This document shows positions 32,020 to 40,132 of a DNA stretch of 64,000 nt, in pieces. The position numbers and the translations under genes were made by a program. This stretch comes from Streptomyces sp. NBC_00286. GTDB lineage: Bacteria > Actinomycetota > Actinomycetes > Streptomycetales > Streptomycetaceae. Position 1 is the stretch's first letter, and the number at the start of each line of letters is the position of its first letter. Location: the NCBI RefSeq assembly GCF_036173125.1, contig NZ_CP108054.1:9183501-9247500 (forward strand), read 5' to 3'. The notes beneath the pieces are model-generated. The model was not told the origin of the DNA. It saw only the letters and a program-made list of their open reading frames with translations, and did not search any database.

Positions 32020-32992
32020 CGCGAGCAGTTGGCAAGCTGCATCTCATCTGGAAGGTGCCGTTCGCTCCGGGCGAGCTGAAGGCGGTGGCGGGACGGCAAG
32101 GCCGTGGCCACCGATGTGCTGCGCACCGCCGGGAAGCCGCACGCCGTGCGCCTCACCGCGGACCGTAAGTCCCTTTCCGCGGACGGGCGTTCGCTGTGCT
32201 TCGTGACCGCGGAGGTGGTGGACGCGCGCGGTGTGGTGGTGCCGGGTGCCGAACATCTCCTGGCGTTCGACGTCGACGGTGGTTCGCTCGCCGGGCTCGA
32301 CAATGGGCGCGAGGAGAGTGCTGAGCGCTATCAGGCGAGCACCCGTACGGCCTTCCACGGAAAGGCCCTGGCGATCGTCCGCTCCGGTACGAGGGCGGGA
32401 CGGCTCACGGTGCGGGCCTGCTCGAAGGGCCTGCGGTCCGGCGCCTTCACCGTGCGCACTACGCCCGCGCGCGAGAAGGTCCTGACCCCGGCACCGGAGT
32501 TCAAGCCCGCCCCGGGCCCGGAAGCGCCGAACTATCCGGTGGCGGACGCCAGTTACTCGGGCCGCCCGGACACCCTGCCCGCCGCGATGCTCGACGGCGA
32601 CCCGGCGACCCGGCGACCCGGCGACCGGCTGGTCCAATGCCTTCCACAAGGAGGCCACCGCGCTGCTGCCCGCGTTCAACGGCGCCCGCGAGGAGGACTG
32701 GGTCTCGGTCGACTGGGGACGTACCCGCACCCTGGACCGTATCGAGGTCTCCTTCACCGTCGACGCCACGCACACCCGGCCTGCCACGGTCGAGGTGGCG
32801 TACTGGGACGGGCGCCGCTATGTGCCCGCCAGGGAGGCCGAGATCGACTGGGCCACCGCGTCCGACGTGCCCACGGTCATCACCTTCGACGCCGTACGTG
32901 GCAGCCGCATCCGGCTCACCATGACGAGCCGCCACCCGGGCGAGGCCCGCGGCGCCCAGCGGATCAGCCGTCTGGAGGCCCCGCCTCGCTGA
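32020..32992 (+). pseudogene. Decayed GH2 (beta-galactosidase-type) C-terminal remnant
   Basis: Three frames are needed to read one product: LHLIWKVPFAPGELKAVA ends near 32090, then frame shifts to AVATDVLRTAGKP through a GH2 C-terminal/Ig-like segment and the start of an F5/8-type C domain, then at 32600-32630 shifts again to WSNAFHKEATALLP and RTLDRIEVSF up to the stop at 32990-32992. The second shift sits in four copies of the 8-mer CGGCGACC, two more than needed (16 bp extra, which gives exactly the frame change). No catalytic domain or start codon is present upstream, so this is a 5'-truncated, frameshifted relic. Its tail overlaps the 3' end of the cytochrome b gene. Confidence 0.75.
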
Positions 32993-34655
32993 CCGCGCGG
33001 GGTTCCTGCCGCTCCTCGGCCTCCGCCTCCGGATGGGCCGCGCGGTACTCCTCGGCCGTCGGCTTCGGCACCTGCGTGCCCTCGCCGTACAGACCGCGGG
33101 ACAGCAGAGCCCGTAGCCGCCCCTTCGAGCCGTTCGGGTTCGGCACGCCGTTCGCGTCGTGTGCCGGGCCCGGCTCGAGCGGGCGGGGCTGCTCGTGCTG
33201 GGTCAGCGTGTGCAGTTCGGCGGGGGAGAGCGGCTGGTGCACCTCGACGAACTCGCCGTGCGGCAGTCGCTTGATGACGCCGGTCTCGCGGCCGTGCAAC
33301 ACCAGGTCGCGGTCCCGGCGTTGCAGGCCCAGGCAGATGCGCCGGGTGGCGATGAAGACCAGCACGGGGACGACGAACAGCGCGATCCGGGCCGCCCAGG
33401 TGACCGTGTTGATCGACAGATGGAGGCGGGTGGCCACGATGTCGTTGCCGCCGGCCGCGAGCAGGATCAGATAGACGCTGATCCAGGCCGTGCCGATGGA
33501 GGTCCGGATCGGCCGGTTGCGCGGCCGGTCCAAGAGATGGTGCTCGCGCTTGTCCCCGGTGATCCACGACTCCAGGAACGGATAGACACCGATGAAGACG
33601 AGGAGGAGCGGGAAGACGACGATCGGGATCAGCACGCCGAGGACCAGCGTATGGCCGGCCATATTGATCTCCCAGCCCGGCATGATGCGCACCAGCCCCT
33701 CGGCGAAGCCCAGATACCAGTCCGGCTGGGCTCCCGTGGACACCTGGTCGGCGCGGTAAGGCCCGTACGCCCAGACCGGGTTGATCGTGGCGATCGCCGC
33801 GATGAACGTGATCACACCGAACACCAGGAAGAAGAAACCGCCCGCCTTCGCCATGTAGACGGGCATGAACGGCGCGCCCACGACGTTCCGTTCGGTCTTC
33901 CCGGGCCCCGGGAACTGGGTGTGCTTGTGGTAGAAGACCAGGATCAGATGGGCCACCACCAAGGCCGCCATGATGCCTGGGATCACCAGGATGTGCAGCG
34001 AGTACAGGCGGGCGACGATGTCGTCTCCGGGGAACTCGCCGCCGAACAGGAAGAACGACAGATACGTCCCGACGATCGGCACGGACAGGATCGCGCCGTC
34101 CAGGAACCGCAACCCGGTGCCGGACAGCAGATCGTCCGGCAGCGAGTAGCCGAAGAGCCCCTCGAACAGGCCGAGGAACAGCAGCGTCCAGCCGAACAGC
34201 CAGTTGACCTCACGGGGTTTGCGGAACGAGCCCGTGAAGAAGTGCCGCATCATGTGCATCAGCATCCCGGCCACGAAGATCAGCGCGGCCCAGTGGTGCA
34301 TCTGCCGGATCAGCAGTCCGCCCCGTACGTCGAAGCTGATGTCCAGAGTCGAGGCGTACGCCTCCGACATGCGCACGCCGTTCAGCGGGACGTAACTGCC
34401 GTGGTACGTCACCTCGTTCATCGACGGATGGAAGAACAGCGTCAGATAGACACCCGTGAGGATCAGTACGACGAAGCTCCACAGGCAGATCTCCCCGAGC
34501 AGGAACGACCAGTGGTCCGGGAACACCTTGCGCAGATACTTCCTGCCGAGGCTGTGGGTGCCGAGCCGGCCGTCGAACCAGTCGGCCACGCGCCGACCCG
34601 AGGACGCCTCGTCGGCTGCGGACCGGCGCGAGGGCGCCTTCTCGTAGGTGGTCAT
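32964..34655 (-). CDS. Cytochrome b (QcrB-like), orphan copy
   Basis: 563 residues with about eight or nine TM segments. Heme ligands: His pairs in QMHHWAALIF / MRHFF and in YSLHILVIPG / VVAHLIL; Qo-site motif PDWYLG, the actinobacterial form of PEWY; hydrophilic C-terminal extension rich in Glu/Pro. This is the b subunit of a bc1-type complex, but no Rieske (qcrA) or cytochrome c (qcrC) gene is next to it, so it is probably a second copy outside the main qcrCAB operon. It is translationally coupled to an ECF41 sigma factor (TCAT overlap at 34652-34655). Confidence 0.9.
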   Translation of the reverse strand: MTTYEKAPSRRSAADEASSGRRVADWFDGRLGTHSLGRKYLRKVFPDHWSFLLGEICLWSFVVLILTGVYLTLFFHPSMNEVTYHGSYVPLNGVRMSEAYASTLDISFDVRGGLLIRQMHHWAALIFVAGMLMHMMRHFFTGSFRKPREVNWLFGWTLLFLGLFEGLFGYSLPDDLLSGTGLRFLDGAILSVPIVGTYLSFFLFGGEFPGDDIVARLYSLHILVIPGIMAALVVAHLILVFYHKHTQFPGPGKTERNVVGAPFMPVYMAKAGGFFFLVFGVITFIAAIATINPVWAYGPYRADQVSTGAQPDWYLGFAEGLVRIMPGWEINMAGHTLVLGVLIPIVVFPLLLVFIGVYPFLESWITGDKREHHLLDRPRNRPIRTSIGTAWISVYLILLAAGGNDIVATRLHLSINTVTWAARIALFVVPVLVFIATRRICLGLQRRDRDLVLHGRETGVIKRLPHGEFVEVHQPLSPAELHTLTQHEQPRPLEPGPAHDANGVPNPNGSKGRLRALLSRGLYGEGTQVPKPTAEEYRAAHPEAEAEERQEPRAVSEAGPPDG

Positions 34656-35605
34656 ACGGCGTCGTCCTTGCGTACGTGCGTCAGCTTGTCGGGGTTGGTG
34701 ACGATGAAGACGTCGCTGATCCGGTCGCCCTCCTGAGTGAGGTCCATGACCATCACGGCGAACGGGGACGTGCCGTCGAAGACCACCACCGAGTCATCGC
34801 CGTTGACGCGCCGGTAGGCGATGTCCAGCCGCGCCCCGCCGCCCTGCCGCGCTCCCCCCGTGATGAACCGGACGGCCTTGTCACGCCCCCGCACCGGCCT
34901 GAGCGCCCCGCGCGTCTTGCCCCCGCCGTCCGTCCACACCGTGACGTCCGGCGCGAGGATCTCCATCAGCGCACCGATGTCACCGCCGAGCGCGGCCTCG
35001 ACGAACCGCTCGGTCGCCTCCCTGCGCACCCGCGGATGCGCCTCGTACAGCGGGCGCCGGGCGTGCACATGCTGCCGGGCGCGGTGCGCCAGTTGACGTA
35101 CGGCGGCGGGGCTGCGGTCGAGGACCTCGGCGACCTCGGTATGGGCGTAGCCGAACACCTCGCCCAGGACGAACACCGCCCGCTCCAGCGGGGTCAGCGA
35201 CTCCAGCACCACCAGCATCGCCATCGACACGGACTCGGCGCGCACGGCCGGGTCCGCGGCGTCCGGGGGCGGCCCGTCCGTGGCCCGGGCGACGAGCGGC
35301 TCGGGCAGCCAGGGGCCTACGTATGTCTCGCGTCGTCGGCTGATCACGTCCCGCCGCTTCAGCGCGTGGTTCACCGCGACGCGGACGAGATACGCGCGCG
35401 GGTTGCCGATCTCCTTGTGCGGTGCCCGGCTGCGGCTGCCGGACCAGGACAGCCAGGTCTCCTGCAATACGTCCTCGGTGTCGGCGACACTGCCGAGCAT
35501 GTTGTAGACGATCGCGAACAGCAGCTCGCGGTGCTCCATGAACAGACGGGTCGCCGTGTTCAGGGCCTCGTCGATCCCCGCCTGCGGTGCCGGACTTCTG
35601 GACAT
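34652..35605 (-). CDS. ECF41-family sigma factor
   Basis: 317 residues from ATG 35605, GGGAGG 7 bases upstream. Sigma region 2 (LLFAIVYNMLGSVADTEDVLQETWLSW), region 4 (LTPLERAVFVLGEVFGYAHTEVAEVL) and a C-terminal SnoaL-like domain (~205-310). The linker motif WLPEP and the C-terminal NPDKL, both diagnostic of ECF41, are visible. In this group the fused C-terminal domain replaces an anti-sigma factor. ECF41 genes normally adjoin a carboxymuconolactone decarboxylase, oxidoreductase or epimerase; here the downstream coupled gene is a cytochrome b. Confidence 0.92.
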   Translation of the reverse strand: MSRSPAPQAGIDEALNTATRLFMEHRELLFAIVYNMLGSVADTEDVLQETWLSWSGSRSRAPHKEIGNPRAYLVRVAVNHALKRRDVISRRRETYVGPWLPEPLVARATDGPPPDAADPAVRAESVSMAMLVVLESLTPLERAVFVLGEVFGYAHTEVAEVLDRSPAAVRQLAHRARQHVHARRPLYEAHPRVRREATERFVEAALGGDIGALMEILAPDVTVWTDGGGKTRGALRPVRGRDKAVRFITGGARQGGGARLDIAYRRVNGDDSVVVFDGTSPFAVMVMDLTQEGDRISDVFIVTNPDKLTHVRKDDAV

Positions 35606-35733
35606 GCCTGTGCCTCCCGGTGCGCGCCTCACTACTGCGAGGGCTCCGGGGGCCCGGAGTGTGACATCGGACGCGGGGGAGTGACGTACGTCTCAGACCG
35701 TACGAGCGTGGGGTGCCGTTGCCGAAGCTGCTC

Positions 35734-35793
35734 GGTACCGTCGTACGTGCCACTTGACCTGCGGCTATTTACGATCCAGTACCCGCGCGGTAC
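35734..35793. promoter_or_regulatory. GTAC-rich promoter/operator of the TA pair
   Basis: GGTACC at 35734-35739, GTAC at 35743-35746, and an inverted repeat GTACC-CGCGC-GGTAC at 35779-35793, with TTGACC (35754-35759) between them as a possible -35. Clusters of short palindromes are usual for ribbon-helix-helix autorepressors, so this may be the operator of the antitoxin gene. Confidence 0.45.
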
Positions 35794-35803
35794 CGTGAGG
35801 GGC

Positions 35804-36049
35804 ATGCCAGCTCTCAACGTGGAATTCAGCGAGCGCGAGCTCGAGGATCTGCGGCAGATCGCCAAGGAGCGCGGAACGTCGATGAAGGCCCTGGTACGCG
35901 AGGCGGCCGCGGCCGACATCGTGCGGCACCGCGCGTTGCAGGAAGGCGCGGACGTGTTCCGTCAGTTCTTCGCGGCGCACGCCGACGAGTTCGCCGCCGC
36001 CTTCCCCGAGGACGAACCGACCGGCAAGGGCGCGGGGCGGGCCGCCTGA
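35804..36049 (+). CDS. Ribbon-helix-helix antitoxin
   Basis: 81 residues. The start LNVEFSERELEDLRQIAKERG followed by TSMKALVREAA is a ribbon-helix-helix DNA-binding fold; the C-terminal half (~45-81) is acidic and would bind the toxin. GTG 35795 is also in frame. Three bases separate its stop from the Fic-type gene, so the two form a toxin-antitoxin operon that is probably self-regulated. Confidence 0.8.
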   Translation: MPALNVEFSERELEDLRQIAKERGTSMKALVREAAAADIVRHRALQEGADVFRQFFAAHADEFAAAFPEDEPTGKGAGRAA

Positions 36050-36052
36050 GCC

Positions 36053-36433
36053 ATGGCCGCCTCTGTCATCCATATCGACGTGCCGTGGCTGCTCCAGCGC
36101 CACGAAGAGGTCCTGCCCGACCAGCCCACGGTGAACGACTTCTCCGCGCTCGTGGCCGCCGTGGCCCGGCACCGCGTGGACCCGCCGCGGCTCGGCGTGG
36201 ACTCGGACCCGGCCTGGCGCGCTGCCGCGCTGCTGCACACCCTGGCCATGCTCAAGCCGCTGCCGTCCGCCAACGCCCGCTTCGCCTGCGCGACGGCGGT
36301 GTCGTACATGTTCGTCAGCGGCGTCGGCATCGACCCGCCCTACGGGGCTCTCGTCGACCTCGCGCGTGACCTGATGTCCGGCAAGGCGGATGTGTTCGGG
36401 GCGGCCGATCGTTTGCGCTCCTGGCAGATCTGA
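36053..36433 (+). CDS. Fic/Doc-family toxin component (degenerate Fic motif)
   Basis: 126 residues. Similar to small actinobacterial proteins annotated as Fic-family toxins: VIHIDVPWLLQRHEEVLPDQ at the start and AAALLHTLAMLKPLPSANARFACATAVSYM in the middle. The canonical Fic loop HPFxxGNKR is not intact (LKPLPSANARFA), so nucleotidyl- or phosphotransfer activity is doubtful or altered. Immediately follows the RHH antitoxin. Confidence 0.65.
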   Translation: MAASVIHIDVPWLLQRHEEVLPDQPTVNDFSALVAAVARHRVDPPRLGVDSDPAWRAAALLHTLAMLKPLPSANARFACATAVSYMFVSGVGIDPPYGALVDLARDLMSGKADVFGAADRLRSWQI

Positions 36434-36779
36434 AGTTGCACCTGATTTTCAAAAGCCGGGCGGGCGGGGCGACTTGAGTGACCCGCTTGACTTTCCTTCA
36501 GAGGTCGGATGTTGCGCAAGTCGCGCAAGTGGCTTGTTGGCTGTGAGGGATTTGTGCAAGGGTGAACTTCCCAGTACATGGTTAATGGCCGGGTCTGATT
36601 CGATGCTCGAGTTTTAGTTCTGCCGGTTTTGCTCAAGAGGCGTCGGCCGGCGGCCCGACCGAGTCACCCGCCGGTCACTTTCCATGCACCAAGCCAGAAA
36701 GGTATGCACCAACCAGGAGCACCTTTTCGGCGGTCAGAACTTCTGTGTGCCACCTTGTGCCTTGGAAGGACCCCGCTCA
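36434..36779. promoter_or_regulatory. Intergenic region before ECF-lectin gene 2
   Basis: 346 bp. TTGCGCAA palindrome at 36512-36519 followed by a CGCGCAAG copy at 36521, and TTGACT at 36487-36492 without a matching -10. GGAAGGA at 36763-36769 is the likely ribosome site for GTG 36780. No small gene is convincing. Confidence 0.4.
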
Positions 36780-38432
36780 GTGCACACCCCCCACCCGCCT
36801 CGTCCCACATACCCCCCGCACCCCGGCCTCACCGTTACCGGGGGTGCAGCCCCCGCTCCGGGGGAGTCGGACGAGAGCCTCGCCGCTCTCCTGCGTGCGC
36901 AGCCGGAGGGCGAACTCGCCCAGTCCGTCGCACTGCTGATGGCGCGGCACTGGCAGCCGGCGTACGACTACGCGGTCATCTGCCTGGCCACCTCGGCGAG
37001 TGTCTCCTCGATGGTCACCGCGGCCGCCTTCCAGCAGGTCCTCGACCGGCTCAAACGCGCCGAGTCCGCGGCCGCGCTGCGCCCCCACCTGCTGGTGACC
37101 GTACGGGACACGGTCCGGGCCTGGTCCGCGGCGGACCGCATATCCGGCGTTCTGCCGGAACTCCGGAAACCCGCCGGAGGCCGTGGTATGCGTGCCACGA
37201 AGTCGTTGACGCCGGAAAATCGCAAGCTTGCCGAACGTTCTTTCCAGGCGCTCCCGGGGCTCGCCCAGTGCGTGCTGTGGCACACCGAGGTCGAGGCGGA
37301 GAACATATCCGTACCAGCTGGTCTGTTGGGTATGGATCCCGACACCGCGTCCGCCGCTCTGGACCAGGCACGGGAGCAATTCCGCCAGGGCTGCGTACGC
37401 GCCCACCGCGAACTCGCGCCGAACAAGGATTGCCGCTACTACAACCGTCTCCTGGACGTCCCGATTCGGCGCGGCGGCACCTTGCTCCCCGATGTCCAGC
37501 AGCATCTGCTGGAGTGCCGCTTCTGCCGTTACGCGGCCGAGCAGCTCAGCCATTTCGAAGGCGGCCAGGGCGGTCTCGGCGTACTGCTGGCCGAATCGGT
37601 GCTCGGCTGGGGCGCCCGCCGCTATCTCGACTCCCGCCCGGGGCGCGGCCAGTCCGGATCGCGGCCGAGCCGTTCCGCCGGCAGACGGCAGGGCGGCGGC
37701 CGTCATCGCGGGCGCGTGCTGCCCCAGTTCCCCATCGGGCCCGGGGGCCGAAGGGCCGCGCAGGGCCCGGGGAACTCGAAGGCCCTGCTCACCGGGGCGG
37801 GCGTACTCTCCGGGGCGCTGCTGGCGACCGTACTGATCACCATCCTGTGGCCGCAGGACGACGGCGGTGACCCCTCCGCCTCCGGCACTCCAGGCCCCGG
37901 CCAGAGCGCAACTCCCGGTCCGCAGGCGCCGCCCGCCGGTTCGACGTCCCCGCCTCCCTCGGTGCCCACGCCTCCTGTGGAGACCCGGCTGCGCAATGTC
38001 GCCGCGGATCTCTGCCTGGACATCAAGGGGGGCAAGGCGCGGTCCGGTGCCTCGCTCAAGCTGGACGCGTGCTCCTCCGCCGGGACCCAAGAGTGGTCCT
38101 ACGAGGAGGACGGGCTGCTGCGCAGTGTCGCGAACCCCGATCTGTGCGTGGATTCCCACGTCGACGCCGGCGTGGTCGTCCTGGGTAGCTGCGCCTCCGC
38201 GGGCTCCAAGCGGGGCGATGACGTCCGCTACGACCTCACGGTGCAGGGGGAGTTGCTGCCGCGCTGGCAGGAAGACCTCGCGGTCGCCCCCGCCGCCAAG
38301 GACGAGAACTCGGACGTGGTCGTCAAGATCCGCGACAGGTCGGACGAGCAGCGCTGGCGCGCGGACGGCAGCAAGTCCTCGGCCAGCCCGGAGTCCCTCT
38401 CGGTGGCGGAACCGGTGAGCGACTCGGACTGA
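36780..38432 (+). CDS. ECF-sigma-like / zinc-finger / TM / ricin-lectin fusion protein 2
   Basis: 550 residues from GTG 36780; the frame opens at 36684 but without a ribosome site. Paralogue of the 27.2-kb gene with the same order: region-2-like LMARHWQPAYDYAVICL, region-4-like LPGLAQCVLWHTEVEAENISVPAGLLG, the DCRYYNRLLDVPIRRGG segment shared with the paralogue, zinc-finger-like HLLECRFC (~241), a TM helix (~337-357), Pro/Ser/Gly linker and ricin trefoil (LCLDIKGG, QEWSYEEDGLL, LCVDS). It lacks the long Pro/Glu repeats and the TTA codon of the first copy. Probably a membrane-held transcription or signalling protein sensing glycans; not tested. Confidence 0.75.
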   Translation: MHTPHPPRPTYPPHPGLTVTGGAAPAPGESDESLAALLRAQPEGELAQSVALLMARHWQPAYDYAVICLATSASVSSMVTAAAFQQVLDRLKRAESAAALRPHLLVTVRDTVRAWSAADRISGVLPELRKPAGGRGMRATKSLTPENRKLAERSFQALPGLAQCVLWHTEVEAENISVPAGLLGMDPDTASAALDQAREQFRQGCVRAHRELAPNKDCRYYNRLLDVPIRRGGTLLPDVQQHLLECRFCRYAAEQLSHFEGGQGGLGVLLAESVLGWGARRYLDSRPGRGQSGSRPSRSAGRRQGGGRHRGRVLPQFPIGPGGRRAAQGPGNSKALLTGAGVLSGALLATVLITILWPQDDGGDPSASGTPGPGQSATPGPQAPPAGSTSPPPSVPTPPVETRLRNVAADLCLDIKGGKARSGASLKLDACSSAGTQEWSYEEDGLLRSVANPDLCVDSHVDAGVVVLGSCASAGSKRGDDVRYDLTVQGELLPRWQEDLAVAPAAKDENSDVVVKIRDRSDEQRWRADGSKSSASPESLSVAEPVSDSD

Positions 38433-38493
38433 GGGCTCCGCCCGGCCGGGCGGCTCAGGGGGCCTCGTACGCTTCCCGCCCGGCCAACTCCGG

Positions 38494-39078
38494 TCAGCTC
38501 TCCGTCTGTTCGTCGTGCGGCGTGTCCTCCGGCTCGGCTGTGCCGTCCTCGGTGTCGTCGGCGTCCGGGCCCTGTGCGCGGACTCGCTGGACGTGTTCCA
38601 GGGAGTCCCGCAGTTCCGTGAGCCAGTCGTCCGCGTGGCGCTCGACGAGGCGTACGCACCAGGCGAGCGCGTCACTGCGGCTGCGGGCGACTCCGGCGGC
38701 GATCAGGGTGTCCAGAACCTGACGCTGGGGCTGCCGCAGCCGCGTCATGACGGGGGCGGCGACATGCGTGAACAGGGCGCGCTCGCCCCCGCACTCCACG
38801 CCCCACGACACCTTCTTCCGGAAGCGGTGCTCGGCCTCGCGGGCCACCGCGACCCGGTCGTCGCGGGTGCGCTCCCGGAACTCCTGGATACGGGACTTGA
38901 CGGCCGCCGCCCTCTCGGCCTCCGAGGCCGCCTCGGCGAGCCGAGGCTCGGCTATGCGGCCGATGACCGTGATCTCCTCGCGGTCGACCGTCACCTCACT
39001 GAGGCTCTCGAAGAGATCGTCGGGCAGTCGGCCGGCGAACCAGCCGCGCAGTTTCTCGTGCTGCTCCGTTGTAATCAT
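38494..39078 (-). CDS. Conserved hypothetical protein (actinobacterial)
   Basis: 194 residues from ATG 39078. Hydrophilic, mostly helical: EKLRGWFAGRLPDDLFE at the start, a Glu/Arg-rich stretch with HRFRKKVSWGVECGGERALF, and VLDTLIAAGVARSRSDALAWCVRLVERHADDW, which resembles a ribbon-helix-helix or small helix pair. Acidic tail. I recognise it only as a family recurrent in streptomycetes, without known function. Confidence 0.7.
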   Translation of the reverse strand: MITTEQHEKLRGWFAGRLPDDLFESLSEVTVDREEITVIGRIAEPRLAEAASEAERAAAVKSRIQEFRERTRDDRVAVAREAEHRFRKKVSWGVECGGERALFTHVAAPVMTRLRQPQRQVLDTLIAAGVARSRSDALAWCVRLVERHADDWLTELRDSLEHVQRVRAQGPDADDTEDGTAEPEDTPHDEQTES

Positions 39079-39360
39079 GTAATGAGCCTTACGCTGATAC
39101 TCGGCGAAGGCAAGGGTTCCGCTTCTGCCGGAAGCGGAATGTTTCCGGCCTATTGCTGAGCGGTGCGAATCCGGCCAGAGCGCCTCTTCCGCGCGACGGA
39201 ACCCGCTCAGATACGGGCTCGGTGTGCTCAAGATCCGTCACTTCACGCCACTGATTCAACACGCAACGTTACTGAAATGTGTGGGGCGGACGTGTGTTTC
39301 CGCCGCGGACTCGGCAGACTCGCGCTCGCCGGTTCGCCACAGAGGAACCGGCGACCAACC

Positions 39361-39388
39361 GTTCCGGAACGCAAACGATCCGGAACGC
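39361..39388. promoter_or_regulatory. TCCGGAACGC direct repeat before SSI gene
   Basis: TCCGGAACGC at 39363-39372 and again at 39379-39388 (16-bp period); the first lies in the palindrome GTTCCGGAAC (39361-39370). It is within the 334-bp divergent gap 39079-39412 and 25-50 bp upstream of the inhibitor start, so it is more likely in the leader or core promoter than a distant site. Confidence 0.4.
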
Positions 39389-39412
39389 CACCCAAGCGGA
39401 AGGATGCACACA

Positions 39413-39853
39413 ATGCCGAACACCGCGCGCTGGGCAGCGACCCTCACCCTGACGGCCACCGCCGTCTGCGGCCCCCTCGCCGGAGCCGCCCACGCCGCCC
39501 CCGAGCCCGCTACCTCGTCCACCCTCTATGCCCCTTCGGCCCTCGTGCTCACCGTGGCCCGCGGCGAGAGCGCGACCACTATCAGCCCGGACCGCGCCGT
39601 CACCCTGACTTGCGAGCCGACCGCCTCGGGCACGCACCCGGCCGCGGCCCGGGCCTGCGCCGAACTGCGCGCGTCCGGCGGGGACTTCGAGACCCTGGCC
39701 GGCAGAGGCGGGGGCGTGTGCACCCGCGAGTACCGGCCCGTGGTCGTCACCGTCGACGGCGTCTGGCAGGGCCGTCGTATCTCCTACGAGCGCACGTTTG
39801 CGAACGAGTGCGTGAAGAACAGCTCCCAGGGGAGAGCCGTCTTCGCGTTCTGA
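39413..39853 (+). CDS. SSI-family secreted serine protease inhibitor, P1 = Arg
   Basis: 146 residues from ATG 39413 (GGAAGG 9 bases upstream). Signal peptide ending GAAHAAPEP; mature part of ~115 residues with [12 protein letters not shown], the two disulfide pairs expected of Streptomyces subtilisin inhibitors (Cys in TLTCEP and RACAEL; Cys103 and NEC) and PVVVTVDG. By alignment with SSI (C-P-M-V-Y), the reactive site here is Cys103-Thr-Arg105|Glu106-Tyr, so P1 is Arg instead of Met. That predicts inhibition of trypsin-like rather than subtilisin-like proteases. Confidence 0.88.
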   Translation: MPNTARWAATLTLTATAVCGPLAGAAHAAPEPATSSTLYAPSALVLTVARGESATTISPDRAVTLTCEPTASGTHPAAARACAELRASGGDFETLAGRGGGVCTREYRPVVVTVDGVWQGRRISYERTFANECVKNSSQGRAVFAF

Positions 39854-39944
39854 GAGACCGGGATCGCCGCGGCGCCCGCGAACCTCGACCCGGGGCCCGT
39901 AGCTGGGGAGTGCGTGCCCTGTCGTGGACGCCACGCGATCTCAC

Positions 39945-39990
39945 CCGGGGGTCGGCAAGGACGGAGTGGGGCCGTCCTGCCGACCCCCGG
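39945..39990 (+). terminator. Long hairpin after SSI gene
   Basis: Arms 39945-39964 and 39972-39990 pair over 19 bp with one bulged A around a 7-base loop (AGTGGGG). About 90 bp after the inhibitor stop. No U-tract, as is common in Streptomyces terminators. The rest of the gap 39854-40132 shows nothing. Confidence 0.75.
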
Positions 39991-40132
39991 CATCTGCGTA
40001 TCTGGATCTACTCATCTCCTGCCTGAGACGCTTTCAGGAACCAGCGAAGGTAGGAGCGCAAGCCGTCCCAAGCCCCAACACTCAGCTGTGTCAGAACTGT
40101 TGACCCCGTGGGAGCACGGACGGACACCCGCG

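Noticed and set aside
33000..33474. Continuation of the 32.1-kb plus frame to 33474
   Set aside because: After the slippage site the GH2/F5-8 protein similarity continues in another frame and stops at 32992; the rest is antisense to cytochrome b.
33159..34736. 525-residue plus-strand frame opposite cytochrome b
   Set aside because: Composition (Glu/Gln/Arg/His) mirrors a membrane-protein antisense; the minus-strand protein has clear heme ligands and PDWY motif.
36684..36779. Earlier ATG for ECF-lectin protein 2
   Set aside because: The extra 32 residues have no counterpart in the paralogue and no ribosome site, whereas GTG 36780 has GGAAGGA at suitable distance.
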